Source of the DNA: Craterostigma plantagineum
Lineage: Eukaryota > Streptophyta > Magnoliopsida > Lamiales > Linderniaceae
Length of the DNA: 64,000 nt
Assembly: GCA_027422505.1 (NCBI GenBank)
Contig: JAPQWV010000018.1
Coordinates: 13,162,001-13,226,000, forward strand
Direction: 5' to 3'
Of the stretch, positions 22,942 through 35,559 are shown piece after piece. The notes under the pieces are model-generated. The model had not been told where the DNA came from. It searched no databases and worked only from the letters and a program-made list of their open reading frames with translations. The stretch's first letter is position 1, and each line of letters starts with the position of its first letter. A program made the translations under genes and the position numbers.

Positions 22942-23350
22942 GTCAGAAAATTCATAGTTTTAAGGACCCGATTTCTGCAGAAACACTAGGGTTCTGCTAT
23001 ACCACTTCTCTGTTTAACAGTACCACTTCATGGGTCTACAGTGCCACTTCACTGTTCACCAGTAACACTTCATGTGTCTACAGTACCACTTCATTGTTCA
23101 CCAGTATCACTTCATGGATCTACAGTACCACTTCACTGTTCACCAGTATCACTTCATAGATCTACAGTACCACTTAACTGTTCACCAGTACCACTTCATG
23201 TGTCTACAGTACCACTTCATGAATCTACAGTACCACTTCATGAATCTATAGTACCACTTCATGTACACTGTATAACACTTGCGAAAATTTAGGTCTTTCT
23301 CTCTAAATTTCATAAAAATCGAGTCCTTAAAACTATAAATTTTCTGATAG
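22942..23350. repeat. minisatellite framed by inverted repeats
   Basis: From about 22999 to 23275, a unit of about 21 bp (variants of CTACAGTACCACTTCATG) repeats roughly 13 times, often alternating CTACAG and TTCACCAG so that a 42-bp higher-order unit appears. The array sits between inverted arms GTCAGAAAATTCATAGTTTT (from 22942) and the matching complement ending at 23350 (AAACTATAAATTTTCTGATA), so the whole block is foldback-like. The open frames across it are reading artefacts of a repeat whose length is a multiple of three. Confidence 0.82.
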
Positions 23351-23940
23351 GGGTCTGGAACATAATTTAAAATGGGTTAATTACGTGTCAGGCCCTCATA
23401 ATATTTTTAACTAGTGTTCAGGCCCCAATAAAGTTCCATTTAGTATTAAGGACCTACTTTTTAAAACTCTTAGAGAAAAATACCCAAACTATGTGATATG
23501 ACATATATACCCCCTAACAGATGCGAAATTTACAGGCCTTTGCCATCGTCTTCTCCAACGACCGATTTTCGCTGCAAGCACGAATCCTCTTACAAAAAAT
23601 CTTCAAGCTCGATTTGTATTGCTAATTTGCAGCTTTAATTGTCAGAAATCGTTGACATTATAGCCGAAAATGATAAACATAAATCGTTGAGATTGAAAAA
23701 AATCTTCAAAAAATCTATGGAAGCTAATTACAGAAAAAACTGATAAACACAAATAACAGAAATCGTTGAGACTGTAGCCGAAAATATCAAAGTTTATGAC
23801 CTAATATGTTGAAATTATTGTTAATTTGATCGTGGAATTTCGACGGAATTTCCGTCGAAATTTGAAAATAAAAAATATATAATATTAAAAATTTCGACGG
23901 AAATTCCGTAGAAATTTGGGTATGATTTGTATATCTAATT

Positions 23941-25130
23941 TGCAGCTTTAATAGTCAGAAATAACGAATATAGAAAAAAGTAACAAATGTCTTATAGATA
24001 ATAACAAATGTTGACTCAGACGTAACACATCACTGAAAGGTAATAACGCCTTGTTTGTTGTCAATAACACATTTTGTATACAAATAATGGATCGAAAGGA
24101 ATAAAATGAAAATCACAAACGACACTAAAAAACAGATGAAAACTGCATAAATCTCGGCGTTATTGACTCAATAGGATAAAATAGGCCTCAATTTCTGATG
24201 GGTACCTCGATTTTTACCGATTACTTGCAAGAAACGGATATTATATTTTCCCTCAATTGTGTAAAAGAGAAATACTTATAATATAGCAAAAAATAACAAA
24301 TGTCTTATGGATAATAACAAATGTTGAATCACAAGTAACACATCACTGAAAGGTAATAACGCCCTTTTTGTCGTCAATAACACATTCTGTATACAAATAA
24401 TGGATCGAAAGGAATAAAACGAAATTACAAACGACACTAAAAACAGATGAAAACTACATAAATCTCGGCGTTATTGACTCAATAAGGTAAAATCGGCCTC
24501 AATTTCTCATGGGTACCTCGATTTATACTGATTACTTGCAAGAAATGGATATTATATTTTCCCTAAATTGTGTAAAAGAGAAATACTTATAATATAGCAA
24601 AAAATAATAAATGTCTTATGGATAATAACAATTGTTGACTCACAAGTAACACGTCGCTGAAAGGTAATAACGCCTTGTTTGTCGTCAATAACACATTCTG
24701 TATACAAATAATGGATCGAACGGAATAAAACGAAAATCACAAACGACACTAAAAAAACAGATGAAAACTACATAAATCTCGGCGTTATTGACTCCGTAAG
24801 GTAAAATAGGCCTCAATTTCTCATGGGTACCTCGATTTATACCGATTACTTGCAAGAAATGGATATTATATTTTCCCTAAATTGTGTAAAAGAGAAATAC
24901 TTATAATATAGCAAAAAATAATAAATGTCTTATGGATAATAACAATTGTTGACTCACAAGTAACACGTCGCTGAAAGGTAATAAAGCCTTGTTTGTCGTC
25001 AATAACACATTCTGTATACAAGTAATGGATCGAACGGAATATAATGAAAATCACAAACGACACTAAAAAACAGTTGAAAACCGCATAAATCTCAGCGTTT
25101 GTGACTGAATAAAGTTTTTCTGTCCCCAAT
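23941..25130. repeat. ~312-bp satellite array, left block
   Basis: Nearly four units. The marker GGTAATAACGCC (or a one-base variant) falls near 24041, 24354, 24665 and 24979, spacing 311-314 bp. Each unit also contains CATTCTGTATACAAATAATG and CATGGGTACCTCGATTT. Minus-strand frames of 65-87 codons recur in units because the units are similar. Confidence 0.9.
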
Positions 25131-25142
25131 TCAGATGGATCT

Positions 25143-25455
25143 TGTTAGGAATATTTTAGAGCATCCTTTAATTTATGTAATCTTGGGTGAATATGTATTA
25201 ATTTAGTGGGTTGTAGTAGTTTGGGGTGATTTATGATATTTAGTAAGAGTTTTGTATTGGGCGTTAATATACCAAATACTTGTGGTATATAAAGCCCCAC
25301 TTATCCTAATTAGGGTTTTATCAAAAGAATTCAAAAGGTAAGCCACCTTGTACTTTTCCTTAATAAACACACACTAACACGCACTCAAGGTGTTCTTTAC
25401 GTTTTCACATTGAAACCTTTCTTTTGATCCTTGTTTGGTAATAAAAGGGCCAACA
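25143..25455 (+). repeat. 5' LTR of 24.6-kb Copia element
   Basis: 313 bp from TGTTAGGAATATT to GGGCCAACA. TATATAAA at 25286-25293 is a promoter TATA box, matched at 49575-49582 in the other LTR. The LTR drives transcription of the element. Confidence 0.93.
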
Positions 25456-25457
25456 AG

Positions 25458-25470
25458 TGGTATCAGAGCC
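25458..25470 (+). other. primer-binding site, initiator Met-tRNA type
   Basis: TGGTATCAGAGCC begins three bases after the LTR. It is the usual plant Copia site complementary to the 3' end of initiator tRNA-Met, which primes minus-strand synthesis. Confidence 0.92.
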
Positions 25471-25779
25471 TAACGCGGATCAATATCTTCCATTTGAATC
25501 CAGTTTTGCTCGATTCCGACGTGATTTGAAGAAGTTTTTTGCTTGAAAACTCATTTTCGATTTTGTTTTCTGTTAATAGGTGTTTTTTAAATCGTTTTCA
25601 GTGATTTCTTACCCCTAAGACGTTAGAAAACTGATATTGAGTACATTTATGCACTTTCACGTCGATTTCAGTCAAGTTTGAGTAGGATTTGAGCAAAAAC
25701 GAGTCTGAAAATCTGGGTTCTACTGAACTGTTCATCAGTAACCGATAGAACAGTACCTTTGAGTTTGAAGGTTTCGACC

Positions 25780-26350
25780 GAAACCCACTATGAGAAGCTT
25801 CGGTTGATTTGAGTTTCGGGCAATTTCTCGCCAATTTCACAGTTTCGCCGATATATTTCTCGGTGAAAGTCCAACCGATATTGCCCGAAAGTCGATCGAT
25901 TAGAGTTTCGGGCAATTTTTCGCTAATTTCGCAGTTTCGATCGATACAATTCTCGGCGAAAGCCCAATCCATCTCGCCCGAAAGGCTACAGTACCCAATT
26001 TCACAGTTTCGATCGATACAATTCTCGGCGAAAGCCTAATCTATTTCGCCCGAAAGTCTACAGTAACAAATTGATAAGTTTTGCCCGATTCATATCTCGG
26101 CGAGAGTCCAATTTACTCACTGTGGCGAGAGTCCAATTTACTCACTGTTTCGCCTGAAACTCAATCATCCAATTAGCCAATTTCAATCTCAGACAATCGA
26201 AACGATTTATTCCAATCGGAATCGAAATTCCTCTTTCGATCGAAACTTTCCTTATCTAAGCTGTTTCGCCCGGTTCACATAATGTCGCTCGAATTTAGCC
26301 TTTGGGATCTATACTGCACGATTCACACCTTCGCCCAATTCTAGAACACG
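25780..26350 (+). repeat. TTTCGNNCGAAA-rich leader
   Basis: The untranslated leader before gag repeats words such as CAGTTTCGATCGATAC, TTCTCGGCGAAAG and TCGCCCGAAAG many times, some at about 100-bp spacing (near 25835, 25935 and 26004). The same vocabulary fills 35560-36730 behind pol. Confidence 0.75.
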
Positions 26351-26600
26351 AAATTCAATTTCAATTGCCCGATTCTCAACACTTAGGACCAAGATATAAA
26401 ATTAGAATCGATCAAGCATTCAAATTGTCTGATCCTCAAGCAGTACACAAAAATTCATCAAATTTTTAAATTGCGACAGAACTCATTAGGAGAATTTACC
26501 TACTTTGACTCGACACTCGAAATCATTCAAACTTGACTATATCTCATTCAAAACTATTCGCAGATATATCACGCGTTAACGATCATTACCAAACACAGTC

Positions 26601-27443
26601 ATGGACGGTCTTGCTATTGGATCTGACAACCGTGCACCACTACTAAGATGGGGAGAGTACGGCATATGGAAGCAACGATCCATCAATTTCATAGAAATCA
26701 AGGATGCAGACCTCGCAAACGACACGCTTTCCTCCATTTTTAAAGGACCTGCTCAATTTTGGACCATTATCCCTGCTCAACCCGAGGCGGTTCCTGCAAT
26801 TCCAGAGAGGAGAACTCCTAAGGACCCTAGTCGATACAACGATGCTGAGAGAGCACGAGCCGGAGCAGACAAGCTAGCCCGACACTATGTACTTAGGGCT
26901 CTACCAAATGATGTCTACGAGCAAGTCGACGCAATGGTCACTGCAAAGGAAATTTGGGATGAAGTCTGCAAAATGATGGTTGGGACAGAAGTTAGCAATC
27001 TATCTAAGAAGTCCAGCATTCTCACTGCCTATGACTCCTTCAAAGCTAAGGAGGGGGAGGAACTTCGAGATGTTTACCTTCGTTTCTGACTATCATCAAT
27101 GAGATGAGAAAAATCAACATCCAACGCTCCAATCTCGAACACAACATCAAGTTTCTTTCCACACTTCAACCTGAGTGGGGACGGATTGCAGTTCTGGTTA
27201 AGCAGCAGAACAAAGATCTGGACGCTATGGATATTCACTCCCTACACGATAATCTCACAATACTCGCAGTATGCCAAAGTAATCAAGAACGAAGGGAAAA
27301 CAAATGTCGACATGGAACCAATTGCACTCGTGACTTCTAAGTCAAGCAACATGAGCTCGAGAATTTCTAAAGGAAAGCAGGTCGTACAATCTGACACATC
27401 TGACAACGGCGAATCTGAACAAGAATCTGAGGACGAACTCGAA
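26601..27443 (+). pseudogene. Copia gag, N-terminal part, frameshifted
   Basis: The frame begins MDGLAIGSDNRAPLLRWGEY at 26601 and reads through a Gag-type region (GADKLARHYVLRALP, EIWDEVCKMM) to a stop at 27089. A second frame continues the match (EMRKINIQRS...) to about 27340, and a third (from about 27300) carries an Asp/Glu/Ser-rich stretch up to 27443, where the solo LTR begins. The gag resumes after 29931. The WGEYGIWKQR stretch corresponds to the N-terminal gag motif of many plant Copia elements. Broken by at least two frameshifts and an insertion. Confidence 0.82.
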
Positions 27444-29926
27444 TGTGACGACCCACATTTTCTAAGTAAGGTTAGTGGCGGATTTTCGCAACGTAAGCCG
27501 CGGAAGGCCCGTCAAACAAAAACTTTTCCTAAATTACAATATATTACAACAAAATATTATCTACGGAGTCAAGTCTATACAAAGGACCTAGCCCCAAAAA
27601 GTCAAAAGAACAAAACCCTATTGTCGCTTCACAGGTCTTCAACCTTGTACCGCCCCGCCCTCAAAAGTCCGTGGAGCACCGCCACCAGCCGCCTCAGTCT
27701 TGACACACATCAGCGTCACACTCAGTACTCGTACCTACAACACGTAAACACTGAGCGATTTGCCCAATAGGTGAATAAAAATTCATGTATGCACGTGAAC
27801 GCTCATTCCCGATTCCACTATCTCACATGCAATGTTCACTCTTTCTTTTCCCACAATCCTATCCCAAATCACACCAGGGCCCTAGGTCAGACTCGACACC
27901 TCGCGCGCCCATAATAATAATATACGGAAGCTTACACTAGAAGCGTTTTGACGATCACGCAACTGCCCTGCTAGGCCGCTCTTCCGTAAGCGGTAGGCTA
28001 CGCCGACAGCGTTTTGACGATCATGCAACTGCCCTGTCAGGTCGCTCCCTCCGCTAAAAATATAATCACGACGGTTTTGCACCTCGGGACGTTCACGCCC
28101 GAGTAGACAGATCGATCACGCCTGTCTGCCGTCAGGTGTCATACGAGTACCAACCTCGACTTCTCAACGAGTCAACAACAAAATCACAACAAACTAGGAC
28201 TACCACGCTCAGCGGTACGCCAAATCATCACCGTTTCAGTACGGTGTAAATACCTCTCACCCCTGTGATAGGATATGCATATGCTATGTATATAAACGTG
28301 ATAATACATGAAACGTGCGTAAAACACATAAATCAAATAAATCATCGAAGCACATAAAGGCACGTAATTCAATTAAGTGTTTACGCATTGTAGATGAATG
28401 ATTCACCTACCTGTCCTCCCGCTATAATCGGTCACGGTATCTGGTAAATCACTTAAATGTCGAAACTCTGGACAGGTAAATATTACTATGTTAATATATT
28501 TACTAATTATCGTAAGTCTCGAAATCCTCAAATCGTAAATATCGAAAACCCTAAAATACAGAAAACCTTAAAAATACCAAAAACCCAAAAATCATGGAAA
28601 TCCTAATTAACGTTGAAAATATTCTTTAAGCCCCCAAAGTTGTTCCATATATCAAACAAGCAATTTATCGAATTCTTCAAGTGTCTAAAACATATACACC
28701 TAACTTAGTGCAAGTAAAATCCTACTCTCATAGTGAAAGCTCACAGAACCCCAACACATTGAAATACTAAACATATTCACACACGAGAACATATGAAAAC
28801 AATGAAAACACGTTGGTCATTGCCAGAAACATTGATAGGTATCGAAAACTCCCTTGCCTATATCGAGAACTTGTAAATATGCCAAAAACCTAATATTAAA
28901 TAATGAAAACTCCCAAGTTTTCTTGTCGAAACTCTTCAAGTAAGCAACTCCTACGTTCTAATAATTAAACTAACACTTGTCTAAATTCCTTAACCCCAAT
29001 AACTCCTTAGTGTTAAAGACATCTATGTAATATAGATATATATATATATATATGTAATATAGATATATATATATCAGGAAAGTTTCATATAATTTATATG
29101 AAGTACCTAGAAACATAGAATCCTATTACACTTAAAGGAAATTCTCTAATATCACATAATTGAAATAGTTCTTCGCCAACTTCCAATAAAGAAAATAACT
29201 TGAATATTAAGCCCGTAATCTGCAAACCCTAAAGTTCCTCTACCAATACTCCACTGCCGAAACTCAAGTCTGATCCAACAAGAATAACACTAAATATGAC
29301 TATTTTCATGGGTTTGAGATTTTCTTCCTAACATATAATTTAATTCATGGAAACTCCCTAAAATCGAGTCTAACTAAAGTCACAGAAATCGTATCTAGTA
29401 TGTGAATGTATAATCTGATCAACACTGCATAATACATGATTATATTTAGGAATTATCGATAAAGTCTTACAAAGTTTTCATTTGCTTCCGTTCAATATCA
29501 GAGGTCCTTCCTCTCCATTCATAAGGGTTTCTTCTTTTTCTTTTTAAAATGATAAGCCAATGTATACATATACATATACCTACACGTTTTCTTACTTTTG
29601 TAGATTACCTTGAGGTTAACAAATATTTATTAGTCATACCTATAATAACCTAAATGGTCTCCACGTGTTTCTAATGTTGATTTGATAAGTTGTTATATTA
29701 TTAGTATACTTACACGTATATATCTATTCATATAACTTAGTTATTATATTTGTTGTATATGCATGTAGGTAATAGAGGTCACGAAAACTTTCTAGCCCAA
29801 GGAATAATTTTCTACGAAAACTAAAACCTTAATGAATTCTATATTATACTATGAAAACTTCTAAATTAAATACTTACAATACTAATGTACATTGAAAATC
29901 CCGTATTGAAATTTACGGGTATTACA
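27444..29926. repeat. solo LTR of a Ty3/Gypsy-type element inside gag
   Basis: 2,483 bp starting TGTGACGACCC and ending GGGTATTACA, typical termini of plant Ty3-type LTRs, with an exact 5-bp duplication TCGAA at 27439-27443 and 29927-29931. No internal domain, primer site or second LTR is present, so it is a solo LTR left by LTR-LTR recombination. It contains a pair of related segments (AGCGTTTTGACGATCA near 27942 and 28009) and an AT dinucleotide run near 29040. Confidence 0.9.
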
Positions 29927-29931
29927 TCGAA

Positions 29932-31880
29932 TCAATCAGAAAGAAACTGGCTATGATTTCAGAGACGGTCAATAAGATGAGCGCCAAGAAATCATCTTCT
30001 TCCTTCAACAAACAACGAACCTCGAGTGGGAAACAGAAGTTCGTTGCCCCTGACGAGGCTGAAACTAAGAAATCTGAAGTAGTCAAGAAGTGCTTCAACT
30101 GTGGCAAGCTGGGTCACTTTGCTTCTGAATGCTTCAGACCTAAGAATAAAAACACTGAATACTACAAGAAAATCTTTCAGCTCTCACAGTGCAAGGAGGC
30201 GGGGATTGTCTTGGTTGCTGAGGAAGAGGAATGGCTGGAGGACACATCTGACAAGGAGGAAGAAGAAATGACCTTCATGGTGAAAAGCATTGAGGAAGAC
30301 TCCGACGAGGATGAGCCAGCCATCGGATCAGACAGGACGGATGTCTCTTCATCCGACCTGGAGGTATACACTCCATCCCTAGATGATTTCGTTAAACTTG
30401 AACGTAGGATAGCCGAACTCTCCATGCATCGTAAAGATTACTCAGAACTCCAAAGCAATTTTAACAAAAATTATCCTTGTTAAACAAACAACAGGAAGAG
30501 ATAGCTATTCTTAATGAATCCTTGACCTTGTCTGAAACTAAAGTAAAGACTTTAGAAGAGCATATAGGAAGCAAGGAAAAACAAATTAACGATATGAGTA
30601 GAAGCTTGAAAGACAGCGAAGAAAAACGAGCAAATTTATTGTCCCAATATAAACTAATCACCAACGAACGCGTTCGTCTATACAAGAAAGTCAAGGAGTT
30701 AGAGGACATTAACACCAAAAGAGGTCAATCTGAACGAACCATCTTTCTTAGCCAACCTAAAGATGTAGAATTCTATGATCCTCGCTAAGGATTGGGATTT
30801 GAACCCACCACTAACCCTGAAAAAGATAAGATACATTCTCTGTACAACATTAAGCGTTTTGGGTTGAGCCTTGAACAACTAAGGCCCTTCATAGAATCAA
30901 TTGATGTGACTGGATCTGAAGAACGGAAACGGAGGAATAAAGAATGGGCCCAAATTGAGTATGACTACACAGAACTCAATAATAGCGATAAAACAAGAGA
31001 GATACCACTCTCTGATGACTATATATTACCATTTGGACCTGAAACTCAGGAAAACAATGACGGGATGGCTAAACTCATTCGTTCATCTATTTATATTCCA
31101 GAGATTATTCGCAAAATCAGTGAGTTGACACCCTCCCTAGAATCAGAAAAGAAAGCCCACGAAGAAGAGAGAACTATTTTGTTAAGCAAAATTTATACTC
31201 TTGAACTTCCTGACGTTTACAGACCCTCCACATCCCGTCCTGTTCCAGAGTCCTCTACATATAAATGCAAGCAAACTACGAAGAAAATTCCTTTATCTCA
31301 CACTAACCTTGTATCGCATGTACCCACAGACAAAGGCGTGAGATCTGAGGAAGCGAAGAAGGTTCGATCTGGCTCAGCAAAGAAGACAACTGTTCCTGAT
31401 AAGAAGAAGAGACCAGTCACAAACCTTTCTTCTCATGTTTCCAAATCTTTTGCATTTCCAAAAGTGACTTCCTGTAATGTCGCAGAACGTGTTTCATTAT
31501 TTCTTGCTCTAAAATCAAAACACTGTCGTGTAAACAATGATGTATTTTCCCATCCTCGTGACAGTCATTTCAGCAAAAACGCTTCCACGTCACATAGCAC
31601 TCAATCTAAGGGCATAACTCCCACGCCGTCCAATCATACTATCAAATCTAAAATAAAGAAACACACTACCTCCAAGACCAAGCCGAACAAGAAATTAAGT
31701 AAAAAACGGATTTGGATTCCGAAATCCCAACTGCATCCTGTAGGAAATCGTCACGCTGGGATTCTTAAACCGGTTATCCAACAACCTAGCAAAGAATCAA
31801 ATCTAGCAACGAACAAGTTAGCTTATACACCTGCTATCAAAGAAGGGCCCATTTATAAATGGGTGCCTAAACTTACTTGA
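29932..31880 (+). pseudogene. gag C-terminal part with zinc knuckle and coiled coil
   Basis: The frame from 29953 contains the zinc knuckle CFNCGKLGHFASEC, then an acidic stretch (EEEEWLEDTSDKEEEE). A frame change near 30480 leads into a coiled-coil region rich in Leu/Glu/Lys heptads (30477-30788). A third frame (30792-31880) holds a basic linker that ends YKWVPKLT, the usual junction just before protease in many plant Copia polyproteins. A long Gag with a coiled coil is a Sirevirus trait. Confidence 0.82.
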
Positions 31881-31895
31881 TTCTTTTTGCAAGTA

Positions 31896-34800
31896 TGTCA
31901 TGTGTGGTACTTAGATTCAGGTTGCTCCTCACACATGACTGGAACACAAAGAGCTGTTGAGCAACTTTACTGAAGGATTTCTCGTAAAAGTCTACTTCGG
32001 AAACGGTCAATCTGCATCCATGCTAGGAACAGGTGATCTCATCCATGACAGGCTGGCCATCAAGGGAGTTCCTACGTTGAATGACTGAGCTACAATTTAT
32101 TCAGCATTGGACGCTTCTGTGACAAAGGCTACAAGGTGAACTTCGAGACCAACAAATGTAGTGTCACAGATAACAATGAAAGAGAACTACTCACTGGCCA
32201 CAGGAAGACGAATCTCTACTCCATTGACCTCAAGACTGTCCGACCGACGTGCCTCATCTCTCGAGCCTCTCTTCACCAGAACGATCTCTGGCATCAGCGA
32301 CTTTCCCATCTCAACCTCAAAGACCTTAACAAACTGCGATCAGAAAACTTGGTCAAAGGACTTCCCTCGTTCAGATATCACAAAGAGCATATTTGCTCGG
32401 CATGTGAAATGGGAAAGATTAGGAAGGCATCTCACCGGACCAAACACATAGCCTCAACTTCCAAACCTCTCGAACTCATTCATACGGATCTGTGTGGACC
32501 CATGCGTACTCAGATCATCAATGGGCGAAAATATGTGTTGGTTATTGTGGATACACGCTACACATGGACCAAATTTCTGAGAACTAGGGACGAAACTCCA
32601 GGCCTAATCATTGAGTTTATCAAAACTGCTCAAAACCTCTACCAACTAAGTGTACAAATCACCAGAACTGACAATGGGACAAAATTCAAGAACAGAAAAC
32701 TCAGTGACTTTTATGCATCACTTGGAATCACCCAACAGTTCGCAGCGGCAAAAACATCTCAACAAAACGGGGTAGTTGAACGCAAGAACAGAACCTTAGT
32801 TGCAGCAACTCGTACACTCCTCATTCACTCTGGAGTACCTCACTTCTTGTCGGCCGAAGCAATGAACACAGCCTGCTTCACACAAAATCGTGGCTCCCTT
32901 CACGAGAGATTCAATAGGACTCCCTACGAGTTGATAAATCGCAGAGTGCCAGTCGTCTTGTTCCTGAGAGTCTTTGGGTGCAAGTGCTACATAGCAAATG
33001 ATCGTGAACTTAGAGGCAAACTTGGCCCAAAAGCATTTGAAGGGATACTGGTGGGATACTCGACAACATCAAAAGCCTATCGAGTATACCTCAAGGAGAA
33101 AAGATCTGTTATGGAAAGCATCAATGTATGATGAAGTAGACCGAGTAGTTTCTGTACAAATCAGTCCAGAACCAGGACTTCTACGAGAATTGACAAAGGA
33201 TCAACCAAGCACCTCCTCAGTGGGTGAAACTTCAAAATCAAATACTTTGAGCGACATGGAACTCGATCTCCTATTCGAGGATCTCTTTTCTAAGCCGACG
33301 CCACCCACTACTCCAACAACTTCTGCAACACCAGGAAACAATGATCATGCAGAGACTAGCAATGACAATTCCCCTCCAACGACGGAAAATCTTCACCTTG
33401 ATGACGACAGTGAATCCCCAACTGATACCGAGATTATCTCCAGCCCAGCCACTGAAACTCCTCAGCCATCGGATTCAACAATAGAAATCTCTTCAGGAGA
33501 GTCAGTAATACCTCAACCTCAGAAGAAAGGGAACATCAGGCTGATCAGAGTGAAGAAGCAATACACGATACAAATGCAGCTGGATCATCACAACCTGGTA
33601 CAAGAAAGTGGACCCGAGCACACCCAAACTCACAAATAATTCCACTGGTGTAACTACTTGAGCATCAACGATAAATGAAAGCCTCTATTCTTGCTTTCTC
33701 AGTCAAAAGGAGCCCAGCAAAGTAGGTGAAACACTCGCCGATCCAGACTGGATAATCGCAATGTGGGAGGAAATCAATCAGTTTGAGAGGTTGAAAGTTT
33801 GGAACCTAGTACCTAGACCAGCTGGGAAAACAACCATAGGGACTAAATGGGTGTTTAAGAACAAAAAGGACGAGCAAGGAGTTGTTATCAGGAATAAAGC
33901 AAGGCTGGTGGCGAAAGGTTACAATCAACATGAAGGAATCGACTATGATGAGACATATGCCCCAGTCGCAAGAATTAAAGCCATCAGGATCTTCTTAGCT
34001 TTCGCTGCACACAAAAACTTCACAGTCTACCAAATGCATGTCAAAACTGCATTCCTAACGGAATACTAAAAGAAGAAGTCTTTGTATCTCAACCTGAAGG
34101 TGTAAACAAACAACTCCCAGGCCACATCTACAGACTCGATAAAGCTCTCTATGGACTTAAACAAGCTCCCAGGGCCTGGTACGAGGTTCTCCCGATTTTT
34201 CTCATTTCCTCTGGTTTCACAAAAGGGAAGATCGATACAACTCTCTTTATCAAGAAGGACGGCTCAGACATTATGTTAGTGCAGATTTACGTCGACGACA
34301 TCATATTCGGGTCGATGGACTCAAGAATGTGCAGGAACTTTGGGGATCTAATGAAGCAGAAATTTGAAATGAGCATGATGGGCGAACTAAGTTTTTTCTT
34401 AGGCCTTCAGGTTAAGCAGCTTCACGATAGAATCTTCATCAGTCAATCCAAGTACATTCACGACATACTCAAGAAGTACACCTTGGACACCTCAAATGCT
34501 GCCACCACTCCCATGTCTACCTCATGCAAACTTGATGCAGATTCATCAGGAAAATTTGTTAACCAGACGATTTATCGAGGCATGATAGGATCCCTGATCT
34601 ATCTTACGTCCATCGGCTTGACATCATGTTCGCCACGTGTCTCTGTGCTCGCTTTCAAGCTGATCCAAAGGAGTCTCACATGCTCGCTGTCAAGAGAATT
34701 TTCAAATACCTCAAGGGAACACCAAATCTAGGTCTATGGTACCCGATGGAGTCAAGCTTAGAACTCGTAGGATACACCGACGCTGATTACGCGGGATGCA

Positions 34801-35234
34801 AGCTGGACAGAAAGAGCACTTCTGGAGCCACTCAATTTCTTGGGGGTAAACTCGTAAGCTGGTCGTCTCGGAAGCAAAATTGTGTCTCAACTTCGACAGC
34901 AGAGGCAGAATATGTTGCTGCTGCGAGTTGCTGCTCACAAATTTTGTGGATGAGAACCCAGCTGCGAGACTTTGGCATAACGTTAAATCGTATTCAAATT
35001 TTTACTGACTCTAAAAGTGCTATAGCTATAACAAGTAATCCAGTACATCATTCACGCACAAAACATATAGACATTAGATATCACTTTATCAAGGAACATG
35101 TGGAACAAGGTACAATCGAAATGCATTTTGTTCACACAGATCTTCAACTTGCCGACTTATTTACTAAGGCATTGGATGAAAACAGATTCCAATTCTTGGT
35201 ATATAGGGTAGGCATGTTGAACCACAAGACATGA
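31896..35234 (+). pseudogene. Copia pol (PR-INT-RT-RH), broken
   Basis: Protease core WYLDSGCSSHMTGT starts at 31905 but is soon out of frame. From 32136: GAG-pre-integrase (HQRLSHLNLKDLNKL, CSACEMGK), integrase (HTDLCGPMRT, RTDNGTKF, SQQNGVVERKNRT). RT segments run from 33761 ([14 protein letters not shown]) and from 34273 (YVDD near 34290, [10 protein letters not shown]), and RNase H from 34626 (GYTDADYAGC, STAEAEYVAAAS) to a stop at 35234. Frame breaks lie near 33131, 33640, 34069 and 34620. The protein pattern is close to the first element in the window but clearly a different family. Confidence 0.92.
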
Positions 35235-35559
35235 TCGATTGTCCCTACATGAACCTGATATTGTGTAAATAGGTCACTTAATTTTTCTCTATATATTTTC
35301 ATTTGAATGTTAAAAAATCCTACTATCGTATCTAGGGGAGTCTAATAAGTAAATTTATGTATGGATCTAGGGGAGTCTTTGAAAATTACGCTTTAATCTA
35401 GAGGGAGTCATTGAACACTTTGCACAAATCAACGGGGAGTTTTTCTTATGATCTTTCGTCAAATTTAAATTTCAAATCGCATTGAGGGGTAAAATTATGA
35501 GATAAACATTTCCATAACTTTATAAATCTTATCATTTCTATATCCTTACAAAATCTCTT

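Noticed and set aside
22866..23292. Two overlapping frames with Thr/Ser or Pro/His repeats
   Set aside because: They are translations of the 21-bp minisatellite, whose unit is a multiple of three; no start context or other coding sign.
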